Below are positions 10,549 through 21,314 of a DNA stretch of 64,000 nt, in pieces. The notes below the pieces were generated by a model. The model was not told the origin of the DNA. It saw only the letters and a list, made by a program, of their open reading frames with translations, and did no database searches. This DNA is from Caulochytrium protostelioides. Its lineage: Eukaryota > Chytridiomycota > Caulochytriomycetes > Caulochytriales > Caulochytriaceae. The stretch is taken from contig ML014133.1 in the NCBI GenBank assembly GCA_003615045.1, forward strand, positions 1 to 64,000, written 5' to 3'. How positions within the stretch are numbered: the stretch's first letter is position 1; each line of letters starts with the position of its first letter. The position numbers were made by a program, and so were the translations under genes.

Positions 10549-11406
10549 CTACAACAGAACACGCTTCTTGGCGCCGCCATGGTAGGAGCGGAGGGCCCAC
10601 TCAACGTCCGCGTCCGGGACATCCGGCGTGCCGAGCTTGATCTCGTACACCTTCATCTCAAAGCGGGGCCCGACCTCGGCCAGCTGGACCTTGCCGTCAA
10701 CGGTGGTGTACACGTGGTGGCGGAAGGAGATAAAGTCGTCGTCGTTGTTGAAGGTCATGACGCGGTGCGAGTCAGGCTTCGGCACTGGGAACAGGTACTT
10801 GAGGATGTTACTGACCCGCTGGCCCAGTGGCGTCGTGAAATTGTTGAAGATGAGATGGGGATACTGCTCCGAGATCGTCGGCTGGTCGGGGCTGTCATGG
10901 CGCAGCACGACGTTGTGCAGGGAGAAGTAGGCCGTCGGGCCGAACGGGAAATGGGTCACAATCATGCCGTCGGGCTTGCCGCGGTGCTCGTGGATGATCA
11001 CGAGGTCCGTCACATCGTTAGTCTTGCAGGCCTGGACGATTTCGCCTATGTCGTAGCCGCCGCGGTTAATGCGCTGCGAGTTCGGCAGGGTCAGGCGCAT
11101 CTCCTTGGCGAACTGGTTCAAGCGGCTGCTCGGGTCGCGGGAGGTCGTGAGCAGGATTTTGGGGTCGCGGACGCCGGCGTTCGCATACTCGTCGTCCACA
11201 TGGGTCGTGGGCGCGGCCTCAGCCTCATCAAACGCGAGCTGCTTCTGAATCTTCACCGCAGCCTGGCGGATGTCCTTCGGAATGGGCGCGCCGGTCTCGA
11301 TCGCCGTCTTGAGCTTCTGCTTGCGGTCGTAGATTTGCTTGGCCGTCGTCTCCGTCGCCTTGCGGTGCAGGTACTCCCGACGGAGTCGATTCTGTCGGCG
11401 AAGCAT
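10549..11406 (-). CDS. IMP4: U3 snoRNP protein Imp4
   Basis: A 285-residue nucleolar protein of the SSU processome. In the known family, Imp4 bridges U3 snoRNA to the pre-18S region with Mpp10 and Imp3. The N-terminal coiled segment (MLRRQNRLRREYLHRKATE) is the standard Imp4 start. A Brix domain follows from about residue 75: PKILLTTSRDPSSRL, then the GG-Y-x2-GEIVQACK block, LVIIHEHRGKPDGM, HFPFGPTAYFSL, and a C-terminal RFEMKVYEIKLGT segment. The start is ATG 11406; an upstream GTG in the same frame is ignored. Single exon, family-typical length. Confidence 0.96.
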   Translation of the reverse strand: MLRRQNRLRREYLHRKATETTAKQIYDRKQKLKTAIETGAPIPKDIRQAAVKIQKQLAFDEAEAAPTTHVDDEYANAGVRDPKILLTTSRDPSSRLNQFAKEMRLTLPNSQRINRGGYDIGEIVQACKTNDVTDLVIIHEHRGKPDGMIVTHFPFGPTAYFSLHNVVLRHDSPDQPTISEQYPHLIFNNFTTPLGQRVSNILKYLFPVPKPDSHRVMTFNNDDDFISFRHHVYTTVDGKVQLAEVGPRFEMKVYEIKLGTPDVPDADVEWALRSYHGGAKKRVLL

Positions 11407-12700
11407 GGCTCGCGACGTTAGCGCAGGGGGGTGGGGGGATGCCTCAGAATGCAACAACGACGAAGACCGACCGATGACAACGACTCAACCAAGAAACAGA
11501 TGAGGCCCAGTATCGCTTGTGGGGGCTAGGATGGCTAGATGGTGGCGGTGGTGAGCGCCGCGTCAAGCGAGAAAGGGAGGCGATACCGGTGGTTACTCCG
11601 AACAATGATGCGAGGAGACCGAGAGAAAGTCCAAATGAGTCAGTGCAAGTCCATGCGGCCCGACCGATATCAGCACACGTGTGGCATGGGACGCCACGGG
11701 GAGCTGTGGTACGGTGCCGTGTCGTGTGACCGGCGTCAACACCCGCCTAGCGCCTTGAAGCGCCTCGAACTACGGCCGTGGCTACGGCTAACCCCCGATG
11801 CCGACCGGCAGACCACCATCTTTCGATGGAAAACAGAAAAAAGGACCGCCTAAGGAGTGTGCGCGGCGCAGGTGTGGTGCCCAAGGACCAGTCATCGTGC
11901 GTGTCGTACTCAGCCACGCGTGTAGGCCGTCGGAGTTCCATGAGGGTCCAACCTGGCATATCAGCGTCATTTACCCGCGAGCGAACGTTGAACAAACTCT
12001 TTCTCCAGTAGCTCCAGTATCAGCACAGCTCAGCGCATCGTCTTGGAAAGTGGAAATGCATGTGCGTATACATGAGCTTGCACAGCAACACGAAGCCATG
12101 CGTGCAGCACATGGATGACGTTGTCGTTGAGACGGCCGACTCCGAACACGCGAACACCCGCAGGGTGACTCTGCTATGCTTAGCGTGGTCATCAGGGGCA
12201 TCGTTCGATGGGATGGCTCAGAGCAGACGCAGTAAGCGATAAGATGCCGTATGAGACAGAGTGCTGAGGATATCTACCATACCCATGAAGCTTGAGGTTG
12301 CGCGCCACGCCGCGACCGCTGCAGCCGCTGGGGATCCCCCCGCCAGCGCCTTCTGTCTCTCCTTTCATTCGTCTTTTCTCTCGTTGTTTGGGCGGCCGAC
12401 TTGGCGCAAGGCGACGGTGCCACCGAGCACCCTTCCGTTGCCGGTCAAGACAAACGCCATTATGAGTGTTCGGCAGAAGCAAGTCAGCAGCAGACGACCG
12501 AACTTCGACAGAGGAAGTGTTGATAAGCGATATCTCGCCGCGTCTGAGCTGGTCTTCTGCAAGCCCTCCCGGTACCGCGTGCCCGCCTTCCATTATTGTC
12601 GCTGTTGCCACCGTCGCGACACCCGTCCACCGCCTGTCGAGCGACGTTTATACTCCGCCGTCTCCGACTGGCCGTGCGTGCACGTTACGGGAAATCTAGG
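11407..12700. promoter_or_regulatory. Divergent intergenic region IMP4 / mS34-like
   Basis: 1.3 kb between divergent start codons. The short open frames on both strands resemble nothing known. It should contain both promoters. No TATA box or repeat stands out. Confidence 0.4.
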
Positions 12701-13252
12701 ATGGCCACGATCCTGCGAGAACTCTGGGGCCCGCGCCCCGCCTTTTTGGCTTTCAAGAAGCACAACCTGGCGCGCCTGGTGCAGAACCTCGCGAGCGGCG
12801 GCAAGGGCGCTTACGTCGTGCCCACCGCGTGGTACCGCGCCGGCCGTCACACCGATTTCTGGAAGCTCGACCGCATCGAGCAGACGCCCCGCGGCGTCCA
12901 GGCGTTCGGGTATCTCTACCTCGACAGTAAGTCTCGTGCCACGAAGCATTGGCAAAGAAACTTTTGCTAAGAAGCTTTGGCAACGCGCGATCCGCATCAT
13001 CTGTCCTATCAGCGCTCCTCTCGGTGTGGAACGATGTGACCTTCTACCGCCCTGCTCGCCACCGACATCGTGCTGCACGGTCTACGCGCTCAGCTGTATG
13101 CTCACAGGCCGATCATTTTTGATTTTTCTTTTAATGCAGACAAGTGCACCAACCGTCTCCTCGAGATTCCGAACCCAAGTGAATCGTGGAACTTCTACGA
13201 GTCGACCCAGACGATCGAGAACCTGCAAAAGAAAATACACGTCTCCTCCTAA
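12701..13252 (+). CDS. Mitochondrial small-subunit ribosomal protein mS34-like (2 exons)
   Basis: Two exons, 12701-12926 and 13140-13252, give 112 residues. The 213-nt intron has a perfect GTAAGT donor at 12927 and a T-rich tract ending in GCAG at 13136-13139; splicing makes codon AAC. The N-terminus (MATILRELWGPRPAFLAFKK) is basic and amphipathic, as in matrix proteins. The core GAYVVPTAWYRAGRHTDFWKLDRI followed by GVQAFGYLYLDNK resembles the mS34 signature: a conserved Trp, then W-x-hydrophobic-x-R, then a G-x-A-x-G turn and strand. mS34 sits in the mitoribosomal small subunit. The resemblance is by eye; a small complex I subunit such as NDUFA12 was considered and fits less well. Confidence 0.5.
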
Positions 13253-13489
13253 ACATCGCCGGGCCGTTCTGCTGGGGCGGCATGAGAAACGGCTATCTGA
13301 GAACCGTCGCTGGCAACTCAGCCATCCCGAGGCACCCCTTGGCCACGTCGTGTTGGCCCTGCTAGCATCATACCCTGGCTTCTGAGATTGGTGGTCCCCG
13401 GTTCGTTCATGACCACGAGCCTCAACTGTAAATAGTCATAAATCACACACCCGTTTGGTGATAAAGCGATGGATGCGGCATGTCGACGC

Positions 13490-16400
13490 TTAAACAGCAT
13501 CGACAAAGGCCTGCAGCTGGCGCAACTGCGAGCGGCACTGATCCGTGCCGCTGAGCAGCGCCTTCATTTCCACATCGAACAAGCGCTTGCGATCGGCCCA
13601 CGTATCCACAAAGACCCGCCATGAATCGACGGTCAAGAAAGCCCGCGATTTCTCGAGGCTGGCGCGCTCGAGTACATACGACCGGATCGGTTCGCCTTGC
13701 GGGTTGAGAACTGCATCGTGAAAAAAGAACAAATGAGTGGAGTGAGTATGGTCCAGACAAAGATAGCTATCCAGACAAAGATAGCATGGGCTTCGTAGAC
13801 TCTGTATGTCCATCGGATCGATGGCGGCGCACGCGGCGTCGTGCCATACGCCGCCGAAAAGCTTCGGCTTACCTGGACTTAAGGGGGTCGAACAGACCCA
13901 ATCGGATGGCGGGATGGCCGGGATCGTGACGGGGCCCGTGACGGCATCGACCGGACGACCCGCGGGCGGCGGGAAGGCCGAGAGCGCGTTGGCCAGCAAG
14001 ATACTGCGATGCTGGATAAAGGAGACTTCGAAGATCAGGTTTTGGGCACGGACCCGCGAATCGTGCCCGATCGTCCGCGACACGGCGTTCAGGTGGTCGG
14101 TCGAGGCCTGATGGATCGCGTCGAGCCGGGTCCGCAGATCGCGTAAGCGCTCCTTGACGTCGGGCTTCAGCGCCAGAGTGCGCGCGCGAAACCGCTCGAC
14201 GTGCGGTGGTGGCGGGGCTGTCGAGAGACCGGTGAGGGCTTCGGATATGGCGGCTGGCGTCGTTTCGTCGGGAACGCATGTGGCCGCGGCCGCGACCGCG
14301 GCCGAGGGCGGAGACATGTCGAGGGCACCCAGACCCCCGCCGACGGCCGCCGACGGCAGAGGCGGCGGCAGGATTGCGAGCGAGCCGGCGGCCTGCACAT
14401 CAATGGTCCAGTGGCGGCACATCGCCGTGCTCGCCGCGACGCCCTCCGCATACTTGACCATGGTCTCGCGCCACATAGCCTGCGAGTCCGCACGGGCAAG
14501 GTCGAACAGCGACTGGATCCACAACGGGACGCAATGCTCAACATCGATCGTGACGGCATGCAGGTCTGCCAGCCGCGCCGCGACGTAGGCCGCGGCACGC
14601 TCCGTCTCGTTGCTCAGCCGGAGTGCGACGTACTCGCGCTGCGCGCCTGGTGAGTTGGGAATCGCTTCGATGCGTCGCAGAACGCGCTTCTCCTTGAAGA
14701 ATTCGTCGATCACGAGGCGACTGTGCCGCGTCGCTTGCGCCACGCGCAACTCAAACCATTCCATCACGCGATACTTGCCCTGGATGAGCCAGGGCTGGCC
14801 CGCCGCGGGCGACGCGGCCGCGGCCTTGCTAGCGCGCGAAGTGGCCGTTGTCGAGGCTGATCCGTTCCTGCTCACCGCGGGCTTGATACTCGACGTGGGA
14901 CGCGACGCGGTTCCCTCCGCGGCCTTCGCACCTGGCGCGCCTGACGCGCCCGACACGCCGGGCACGAGGGTTTTGCCCACGGCCGAACCCGAGGACCGCG
15001 TCTTGGCCGGAAGGGCCGCTTTATCGGCCGCGCCCTTGGCTGCTGCTTGGCTGATCGCGGCATTGGTCTCAACGCGCTCCATCTGGCTCGCATACCACGT
15101 CTCATAGTCGCTGTCGTTTGCTAAAGTGGGCACCGTCACGGGCTCCGACGCGAGCACCGCATACAGCTGCCACTTTAATCGCAGCAGTCCGTCGGTCTGC
15201 TGCAACGCCGCCATCATGTCGGCGCGGCCCATGTTCGGCGTCCGCAGCCGGCGGACGAGTCGAGTATGCAGTGTCTTGAGCGCGTCGTATTGGGCATCCG
15301 TGGCTGCGCACTGCGACTGCAGCGCGATCTTGACGTTGTTGATTTCGGCTTCTAGCTTCGTGAGATGTGTCACTTCGACGGTATGCGCGTCCCACTCGTC
15401 GAGGAATTCTTTGTGAAGCAGCATCGTCGCACGCTGGACATCGACGAGCGCCGGTTCATATTCGGCGGTCCAGGTCTCCATGACGCACAGCGAGTCGCGG
15501 GTAAACCCATCGGTCAGGGTCATCCAGGCCGCCCGGTTCTTCTGCTTGGCTTCCGCGAGCGCCTGAAGATGGGTCCGCAACCGCGTGAGCGCGGCCTGCA
15601 GGGTGCTCTGGACATCGTCGATGTGGTCTTTGCGAGCTGCTTCGTACGTGCCCTTGATCTGGGCGAGATGATGAATGCCGCTGGCTTGCATCAGTCGGGT
15701 CTTCAGCTCGCTCATTGTCACATCGCGATACTTGTGGCCCTTGGCAACAATGGCTTGGACGGCCTGGCCGTACTCGCCCTTCAACCGATGCATTTTGGCG
15801 ATCAGCGAACGCACCTCGTTCGCTCGAATCTCTTCGGCGGTCCCGAGCGCCGCCCGTTTCTCCGCGAAGGCCTTTTCGAGATCTTCAGACCGGCGCTCCT
15901 CCACAAACAGGGTCGTGTGCAGGTCGTTGCGGTACAACTTGACCAGCCGGCTCGCCTCCACTTTCAGCGCCTGGGCCCGCTGAAAGCGGCGCGCATGCAA
16001 TGTCCCGTATACGGCGCGCTGCACGGCCTCGCGCAGGGCGGCGAGTAGCGATGCGTCCCAATCGGCCAGCGAGAACCCCAGGAGCTCAGCGAGATGCGTC
16101 GGCGTCAGCGACGTCGACGCCGCCGCATCGCCGTCTTTGCGCTCGCGCAACCGCCGCAGGCGGCTGTTTGCCGACGGCGTGACCTGCCCAGTGGTCGCGG
16201 GCGACGCCTGGTTCGTGGTCGGCGTCGTGCTCTCGTGGTCAGCAGCGGCAGCCCGATCACCACTAGGAGCACTACTCACAGCAGCCGTCGCAACACTACC
16301 CGCAGCAGCAGCCGCAGCCGCACGGTCAGCATTGCGGTCAGCGGCGCGACGCAGCGGCGGGGAACCCAAGCCGTTGGTCTCGCGTGGCTCAGAACAGGGC

Positions 16401-18487
16401 ACCAGGCCGTCCAGAAGTCGCGCGGCGATCCGGGATTGGTCGGTGAACCAGCCGGGGTCCGGTGGCGCGACCGAGGCCTGGCAGACGGGGTAGCCGTCTT
16501 CCTGGCCGATCACATCGTGTTCATAAATCGAGCGCGTCCTCACCGCTTCGTCGATCGTCACGAGACTTAGCACGGAGCAGAGCTTGCTGCGAGCGCCGTC
16601 CATCTCCGTCTGGAACTGTTTCGTCACCGAATCGCACGCGTCTTCGACGAGCTTGAATGTGTTCTTGTGCAGCGTCGTCATATTCTTGAGGCTCGCAAGA
16701 CAGGTCTCGTGCGCTTTGGCGATCGTGCCCGCGGTCTCCTGCTCCCACATCGCCTCCAGCTGCTGGTAGTAGTCGGTCTCGGCCCATTTGAAGTTGGACG
16801 CATACCAGTCCTGGATGCTAGTAATGTTGTCCTGCAGCGTTGCAACGATCAGCGCCGTCGACTCGGACACGTGGTCCAGCGAGCGGCACGCGAGCCGCAA
16901 GAACTCCACGATCCCGTGCGCCCCGTCCCGCAGGTTGGTGACCTGCGCCCGCAGCGGGGAGAGCGTTTTACGGGCTGTCGCGAGCTTGCTCAGCGCGATC
17001 CCGGCCGCGACATCCTCGTCGGCACGCGCCTGGGCCTCCGCCTCGGTGGCGCAGTCGCCCGTCTCCATCAGCGCTTGCACATAGACCGCCATCTCGGGCG
17101 CCAGCGCTTCCAGTGCCTGGTCCTGGAAGCGGGCCAATGCGTCCTCAAACGCATCGAGGGTTTGGGTATACGCTTCCGACGTCGCGGCACAGGCGCGCTC
17201 GTGTTCGCTCACATCCACCGGCCACGCCGTCGACCGTTCCTTATTGTCATTGCTCGCGAGCGGCGCATCAGATAGCGACGGCGATGGCGTCGCGGCGGCG
17301 GCGGCAGTAGCAGTAGCAGTAGCAGTAGCAGGCGCGGCAGCGGCAGCAGCGATGGTGGCAGCAGGCACGGCGGCCGCGGCCGCTTCAGACGTCGCCGTCG
17401 CCGTGGCGGGACGCCGGTCGCTCTGAGCAGGGGTCCCGGCAAACGACTTCTTGGGCTTCGCGTATGGCGCGGCGAGGGTGGCCGCAAGCGCGGCCAGGCG
17501 GGCCATTTCATCGTCTTGGATCCCCTTGAACTGGGCGCGAAACCCGTCAATCAGTGTATCCAATCCATTGTGGTAGAGATCCTGGATACGCTGGGCGAAG
17601 TGGGTCTTCTGGTGGGCCAGTCGGGACGCCCGCCAGCGCGCCACGACGCGCGCGGCGGCGTCGTCGAGCGCCGGGCCGACGAGCAAGGCCTCGGCATGCG
17701 TGATGCACGTCACAAACGCGGCGATTGCACGGCGGTTCGAGCACACGCTCGTGTTGATCCCGACGACCTCGTCCTGCATCGCGCGGAGTGGGCCAGCCGC
17801 CAACGGCGTATACGGCTCAGGCGCGACCAGCCGGCGGTAGTGGTGGAGCAGAGCGCCCATCTCGCCGAGGAAGTCGCGCTCATACTGCGCGTACTCGCTC
17901 GCGAGCTGCGCGAGCACCGCTTGCCGCTGGACGCCGAGTTCCACGCGCTGGGCACGGTAGTCTTCGAGCTCGTGCCGTGTTTTCTGCGCCAAAAACGTCT
18001 CCTGCCGGTAAGCGTCCTCGAGTCGCGCTTCGTTATCCTCCAGCCTGCGCCACGCGCCCATCATCGTGTCGGCCACGAGGCGCTCGCACTGGTCCGTGAA
18101 CGCGGTAACGAGCGCGTTGCGCGCCGCCACGTGCTGGTCCTCGAGGTCGCGGGACCGCACCACATGGCGACGCTGCGTCGCGCGCACCCGCGACGGCACG
18201 AGCTCCAGTGGCGCACGGCCCGCGCCACGGCTCGCGGCCTCAGATTTCGCGGGCAATGCCGGCAGCGACCCATACGCCGCGTGAGCCGGCGACCGCTTTT
18301 TGTAGATCGGGAGGCTCGGGACCGCATCGCCTTCAAACAAGGCCATCAGCTCGTGGGTGCCGAGGCCGTGCCGATCGGCGGCAGCATCGAGGACTTCGGG
18401 GGAAGGGGGTGCCGCGCCCGGGACGCTGCTCGGAGGCGTCGTTGCGGCCGCGGCCCGGGCGGCCATGGGAGGCTGGGCCATGGCCAT
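13490..18487 (-). CDS. CCDC180: CCDC180-like long coiled-coil protein
   Basis: A 1665-residue, mostly helical protein. Charged heptad-like helices fill about residues 90-330, 430-690 and 770-1150. Low-complexity Ala/Thr and Ser linkers (around 365-420 and 700-770) separate them. The N-terminal block (RATQRRHVVRSRDLEDQHVA, then FTDQCERLVADTMMGAWRRLEDNEARLEDAY) and a later block (YRVMEWFELRVAQATRHSRL) match the layout of CCDC180, which has DUF4455 and DUF4456 and is found in ciliated organisms. The start is ATG 18487; a TTG upstream was rejected. The C-terminal part (about 13700-13800) contains an in-frame, intron-like tract: T-rich, ending in GATGCAG, with an 18-bp duplication. A short intron with a weak donor such as GTCTAC cannot be excluded. 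Other long coiled-coil flagellar proteins are possible. Confidence 0.65.
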   Translation of the reverse strand: MAMAQPPMAARAAAATTPPSSVPGAAPPSPEVLDAAADRHGLGTHELMALFEGDAVPSLPIYKKRSPAHAAYGSLPALPAKSEAASRGAGRAPLELVPSRVRATQRRHVVRSRDLEDQHVAARNALVTAFTDQCERLVADTMMGAWRRLEDNEARLEDAYRQETFLAQKTRHELEDYRAQRVELGVQRQAVLAQLASEYAQYERDFLGEMGALLHHYRRLVAPEPYTPLAAGPLRAMQDEVVGINTSVCSNRRAIAAFVTCITHAEALLVGPALDDAAARVVARWRASRLAHQKTHFAQRIQDLYHNGLDTLIDGFRAQFKGIQDDEMARLAALAATLAAPYAKPKKSFAGTPAQSDRRPATATATSEAAAAAVPAATIAAAAAAPATATATATAAAAATPSPSLSDAPLASNDNKERSTAWPVDVSEHERACAATSEAYTQTLDAFEDALARFQDQALEALAPEMAVYVQALMETGDCATEAEAQARADEDVAAGIALSKLATARKTLSPLRAQVTNLRDGAHGIVEFLRLACRSLDHVSESTALIVATLQDNITSIQDWYASNFKWAETDYYQQLEAMWEQETAGTIAKAHETCLASLKNMTTLHKNTFKLVEDACDSVTKQFQTEMDGARSKLCSVLSLVTIDEAVRTRSIYEHDVIGQEDGYPVCQASVAPPDPGWFTDQSRIAARLLDGLVPCSEPRETNGLGSPPLRRAADRNADRAAAAAAAGSVATAAVSSAPSGDRAAAADHESTTPTTNQASPATTGQVTPSANSRLRRLRERKDGDAAASTSLTPTHLAELLGFSLADWDASLLAALREAVQRAVYGTLHARRFQRAQALKVEASRLVKLYRNDLHTTLFVEERRSEDLEKAFAEKRAALGTAEEIRANEVRSLIAKMHRLKGEYGQAVQAIVAKGHKYRDVTMSELKTRLMQASGIHHLAQIKGTYEAARKDHIDDVQSTLQAALTRLRTHLQALAEAKQKNRAAWMTLTDGFTRDSLCVMETWTAEYEPALVDVQRATMLLHKEFLDEWDAHTVEVTHLTKLEAEINNVKIALQSQCAATDAQYDALKTLHTRLVRRLRTPNMGRADMMAALQQTDGLLRLKWQLYAVLASEPVTVPTLANDSDYETWYASQMERVETNAAISQAAAKGAADKAALPAKTRSSGSAVGKTLVPGVSGASGAPGAKAAEGTASRPTSSIKPAVSRNGSASTTATSRASKAAAASPAAGQPWLIQGKYRVMEWFELRVAQATRHSRLVIDEFFKEKRVLRRIEAIPNSPGAQREYVALRLSNETERAAAYVAARLADLHAVTIDVEHCVPLWIQSLFDLARADSQAMWRETMVKYAEGVAASTAMCRHWTIDVQAAGSLAILPPPLPSAAVGGGLGALDMSPPSAAVAAAATCVPDETTPAAISEALTGLSTAPPPPHVERFRARTLALKPDVKERLRDLRTRLDAIHQASTDHLNAVSRTIGHDSRVRAQNLIFEVSFIQHRSILLANALSAFPPPAGRPVDAVTGPVTIPAIPPSDWVCSTPLSPGKPKLFGGVWHDAACAAIDPMDIQSLRSPCYLCLDSYLCLDHTHSTHLFFFHDAVLNPQGEPIRSYVLERASLEKSRAFLTVDSWRVFVDTWADRKRLFDVEMKALLSGTDQCRSQLRQLQAFVDAV
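13752..13787. repeat. 18-bp tandem duplication inside the CCDC180-like gene
   Basis: TCCAGACAAAGATAGCTA at 13752 is followed by a copy differing only at its last bases. Read on the minus strand it adds six residues (YLCLDS/YLCLDH) to the protein, or lies inside an unspliced intron. Confidence 0.85.
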
Positions 18488-19579
18488 GCGGCGCAGCGTC
18501 GTGTGGCGCAGAAGCAAGTGCCCGAGTCACGTGGCTGCGCAGAGCTATCGGTATCGATTCGGGGTCGCCGTCGCAGAAACGACGCGACCCCTGGGGCACG
18601 GCGGCAAAGACACGGCGCCCACGGACAGGACACGCGTGAACACAGGAAAAGCCGATGGATCCCATGCAGGGCGGGAAAGAAAAAAGCAGAGCTCGGAAGC
18701 GGACCGCCGACGGATCGCGATAGGTGGACATATATCACGTCAAGCGATCTCGAAAATAAGTCCTGTTGCTCGATGTGATCGCTGACGGGATGCTCCCATC
18801 GGAGGACGCCATAGAAGACGATGGTCTCGATGGCCGACTTGACCTTATGCGAATCTGGCAAATGCGTATGCGGATCGCGGCGGCAACTGCCGCCCTAGCT
18901 GTCGATTATGTGTGGCGGAGCGGCACGACGAAAGGGGGGCGGCCGGCGAGGCGAGGGTCACTGAGGCGACGGGGCGGGGATCAAACTCCGATGAGCAAGC
19001 TTCCAGCACTGCAGATCCGCCGGCAATGAGGGCCGCCAACACGGCTGAAACCCCCCACAGTTACGAGTGCATGCGTGATAATAGTGAAAAGGGAGATGCG
19101 CCCATGTCAAGAACTACGAATGGTGTCGGCTTTTCAGCAACGTGCGAGTCGTCCATCATCAATATGAATCATCACCATGGGGCTGCCCGCCGACTGGTGA
19201 GAGGCATGATCGCCATCCCGTCATCATGATCTGTCCGACGATGTGATCCGTCCGTGCGTGATGCTCGTATCCGATGGCATACGACATGGAATGCCTTCCA
19301 TGACAGCGTCTCATTGTTCTATCAGGCCATTCCCCCACGACCGCTGTCTCTCAATATGCTATACGCGAGACGCCGCGCCATTGGCATTGCACGCTATCAC
19401 CATCGCCATCGACATTCAAGCCGAGCCTCTCGACACACAAAGTCATTCAAACGCCGATCTATGAGGGGAATCAGCAATTACGACGTTCAGATGCGGAATT
19501 GCCGACAAATTAGATAAAAAAAGAGCACTACTAACATCGAATTTCAGCCAAGTTATCAGCAACGGACGACCGCGGCGAT
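18488..19579. other. Intergenic, no gene recognised
   Basis: 1.1 kb upstream of the CCDC180-like gene and downstream of eL14. Composition becomes A/T-richer towards 19500. No frame longer than about 100 codons resembles a known protein. It holds the CCDC180 promoter and the eL14 3' region. Confidence 0.45.
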
Positions 19580-20765
19580 TTAGGCCTTGACGGCCTGGGC
19601 CGCCTTGGTGAGGACGGCCTTGACGGTCTTAACCTGGAAACGCTGGAAGTCGTTCATGTTGCGGCGGAGCTTCTTCTTCTGGAGGAGCTGGGCGCGGTTG
19701 GTGGCCTCCCACTGCTCGTTGAGCTTCTGGGCAACGCAGGCCTTCTTGAGGGCAGCGGTGCGGATGTTGCGCGGGATGTTGAGCTTGATGTTGGTCAGGC
19801 GGACACGCTTGAAGTTGATCTCGCGGCGCGACACACCGGTGGTCGGGCCCTCAATCAGAGCGCGGTGCTGGTCAATGATCGCGACGATCGGAGCCACGTG
19901 GCCCTTGCCAGGGCCGTAGGTGATCTCGACCACACGGCCGACCTCGACGAATTTGGTGAACTAAGCAAGAAAAGGATATCATCAAATGCCAAGAGATGAA
20001 AGCAAGGGTGAGCTCATCAAGTTTACATTGCATTGAACGGTGCTTGGAATGGCACTCCATGCTGCTGCTGTTGCGATGTGTTGCTGCGATGTGATATTGC
20101 TGCTCCAGGTATGCACGCGGCACTAAGAACGATCAGAGCCGGCGGGGCGAATCTGATCATCGTGCCAGCGACCAAGCGAGCACAGAGAGCGCTAGCAGAG
20201 AGAGAACACAGAGCACGGGCTGCCGCTGAAGACACACAGCAGCGATCGCTGAAGCGGACGCCGTCTCTTGGCTCGTCTCTCGGAAAGATCAAGAGAAACG
20301 GTCTAGCAACGGCCGGATCGGCGGTTCAGACGTCACTCCATTTCTCGGAAATCGTGCAACGCAGCTTCCTGGAAAAACGGAACTGGATCCGCGGGCTCGA
20401 CGTCCGCCTCTGGCCCCGGGAACACGGTCTCTCCGCCCCGGTTCGGCCAGCCCGAGCGGTACGGGCAGAGCGGTCGCACGGCCGGCGGCGATCGGATCAA
20501 CGGGCCGTCTCCAGACAGAGCTCCCGCTGGCACTCGTCTTTCTCTCCTGACGATATACATCGACAGGACAGCCTAACGGTCGCCGAGCGCCTCGGTTCAT
20601 CGCCGGAGAGCGCGGCAGCCGGGGTTCGTCGTTTTTGGACAGCATGGCCGCCGTCTTGACGGGAGCGAGAGCGCTAGGGCCACGCAGGTCGCATCTAGTG
20701 ATAGCCTCAGCGGCAGCAACAGCAGAAGTTCATCGACGGGCCAGGTCTGGCCGGGCACATACCAT
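19580..20765 (-). CDS. RPL14: 60S ribosomal protein eL14 (2 exons, ATG-only exon 1)
   Basis: Exon 2 (19580-19960) codes FTKFVEVGRVVEITYGPGKG through to KAAQAVKA. It has the eL14 features: an N-terminal SH3-like KOW fold, IVAIIDQHRALIEGPTTGVSR, and a basic tail with the DFQRFQ motif. An acceptor TTAG ends at 19961. No ATG sits in frame in exon 2 before this core. The best exon 1 is the ATG alone at 20763-20765, directly followed by a GTATGT donor, giving an 802-nt intron and a 127-residue protein. The same design is seen in uL18 and eL29 here. eL14 is on the solvent side of the large subunit. It is divergent from uL18, with 750 bp between the start codons. Exon 1 is an inference; nearer ATGs lack a donor in the right phase. 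Confidence 0.9.
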
Positions 20766-20988
20766 TATGGTAGCGTTCTAAAGGGATGGGGTCCTGGAGG
20801 TGGGTGTTGGCGGTCGGCAAGGGATCCTATCGTCGGCATCTTCCGGCCTCGTCTCTTCCGGCTGCCGCGTCTCATACCCGGCGCCCGCTGGGTCCCATAC
20901 TCGTAAGCGAGTTTGATGCTCATGTAGGCCTGCCTTCAGACCCGAGCACCGGTAACTCGCTGTCTATGTCTCGTGGTATGTCGAGTGG

Positions 20989-21028
20989 GTGGATGGATGG
21001 ATGGATGGATGGATGGATGGATGGATGG
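20989..21028. repeat. GGAT tetranucleotide array
   Basis: About ten uninterrupted copies of GGAT. Together with the ATCC array 270 bp further on it forms an inverted pair. Confidence 0.9.
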
Positions 21029-21296
21029 GCGGGGACGCCGGTCGGACGGGCCGGCCAGCAGCGGGTCTCCTCGCCGGGAAGCGCACCCGCTGCGAGGGTA
21101 CGACAGACCAGCCCGCGCCACAGGAGGCCTCGCCCCTCGCAGACCGGATGGGCCTCGCCGCAGCCGGAGACGCGGCTTGGCCAGCGTGTTGGGCCTCGGG
21201 TACGGGGGCACTCGGGCCGGGCCCTCGGCTGCCCCCACCCCAACGCCCACGCCGACCCTTGCTCTGCCCCCGACCGGCCGCAATGCCGACGCCGAC

Positions 21297-21314
21297 CCAT
21301 CCATCCATCCATCC
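21297..21314. repeat. ATCC tetranucleotide array
   Basis: Four copies of CATC/ATCC, the reverse complement of the array at 20989-21028. Confidence 0.85.
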
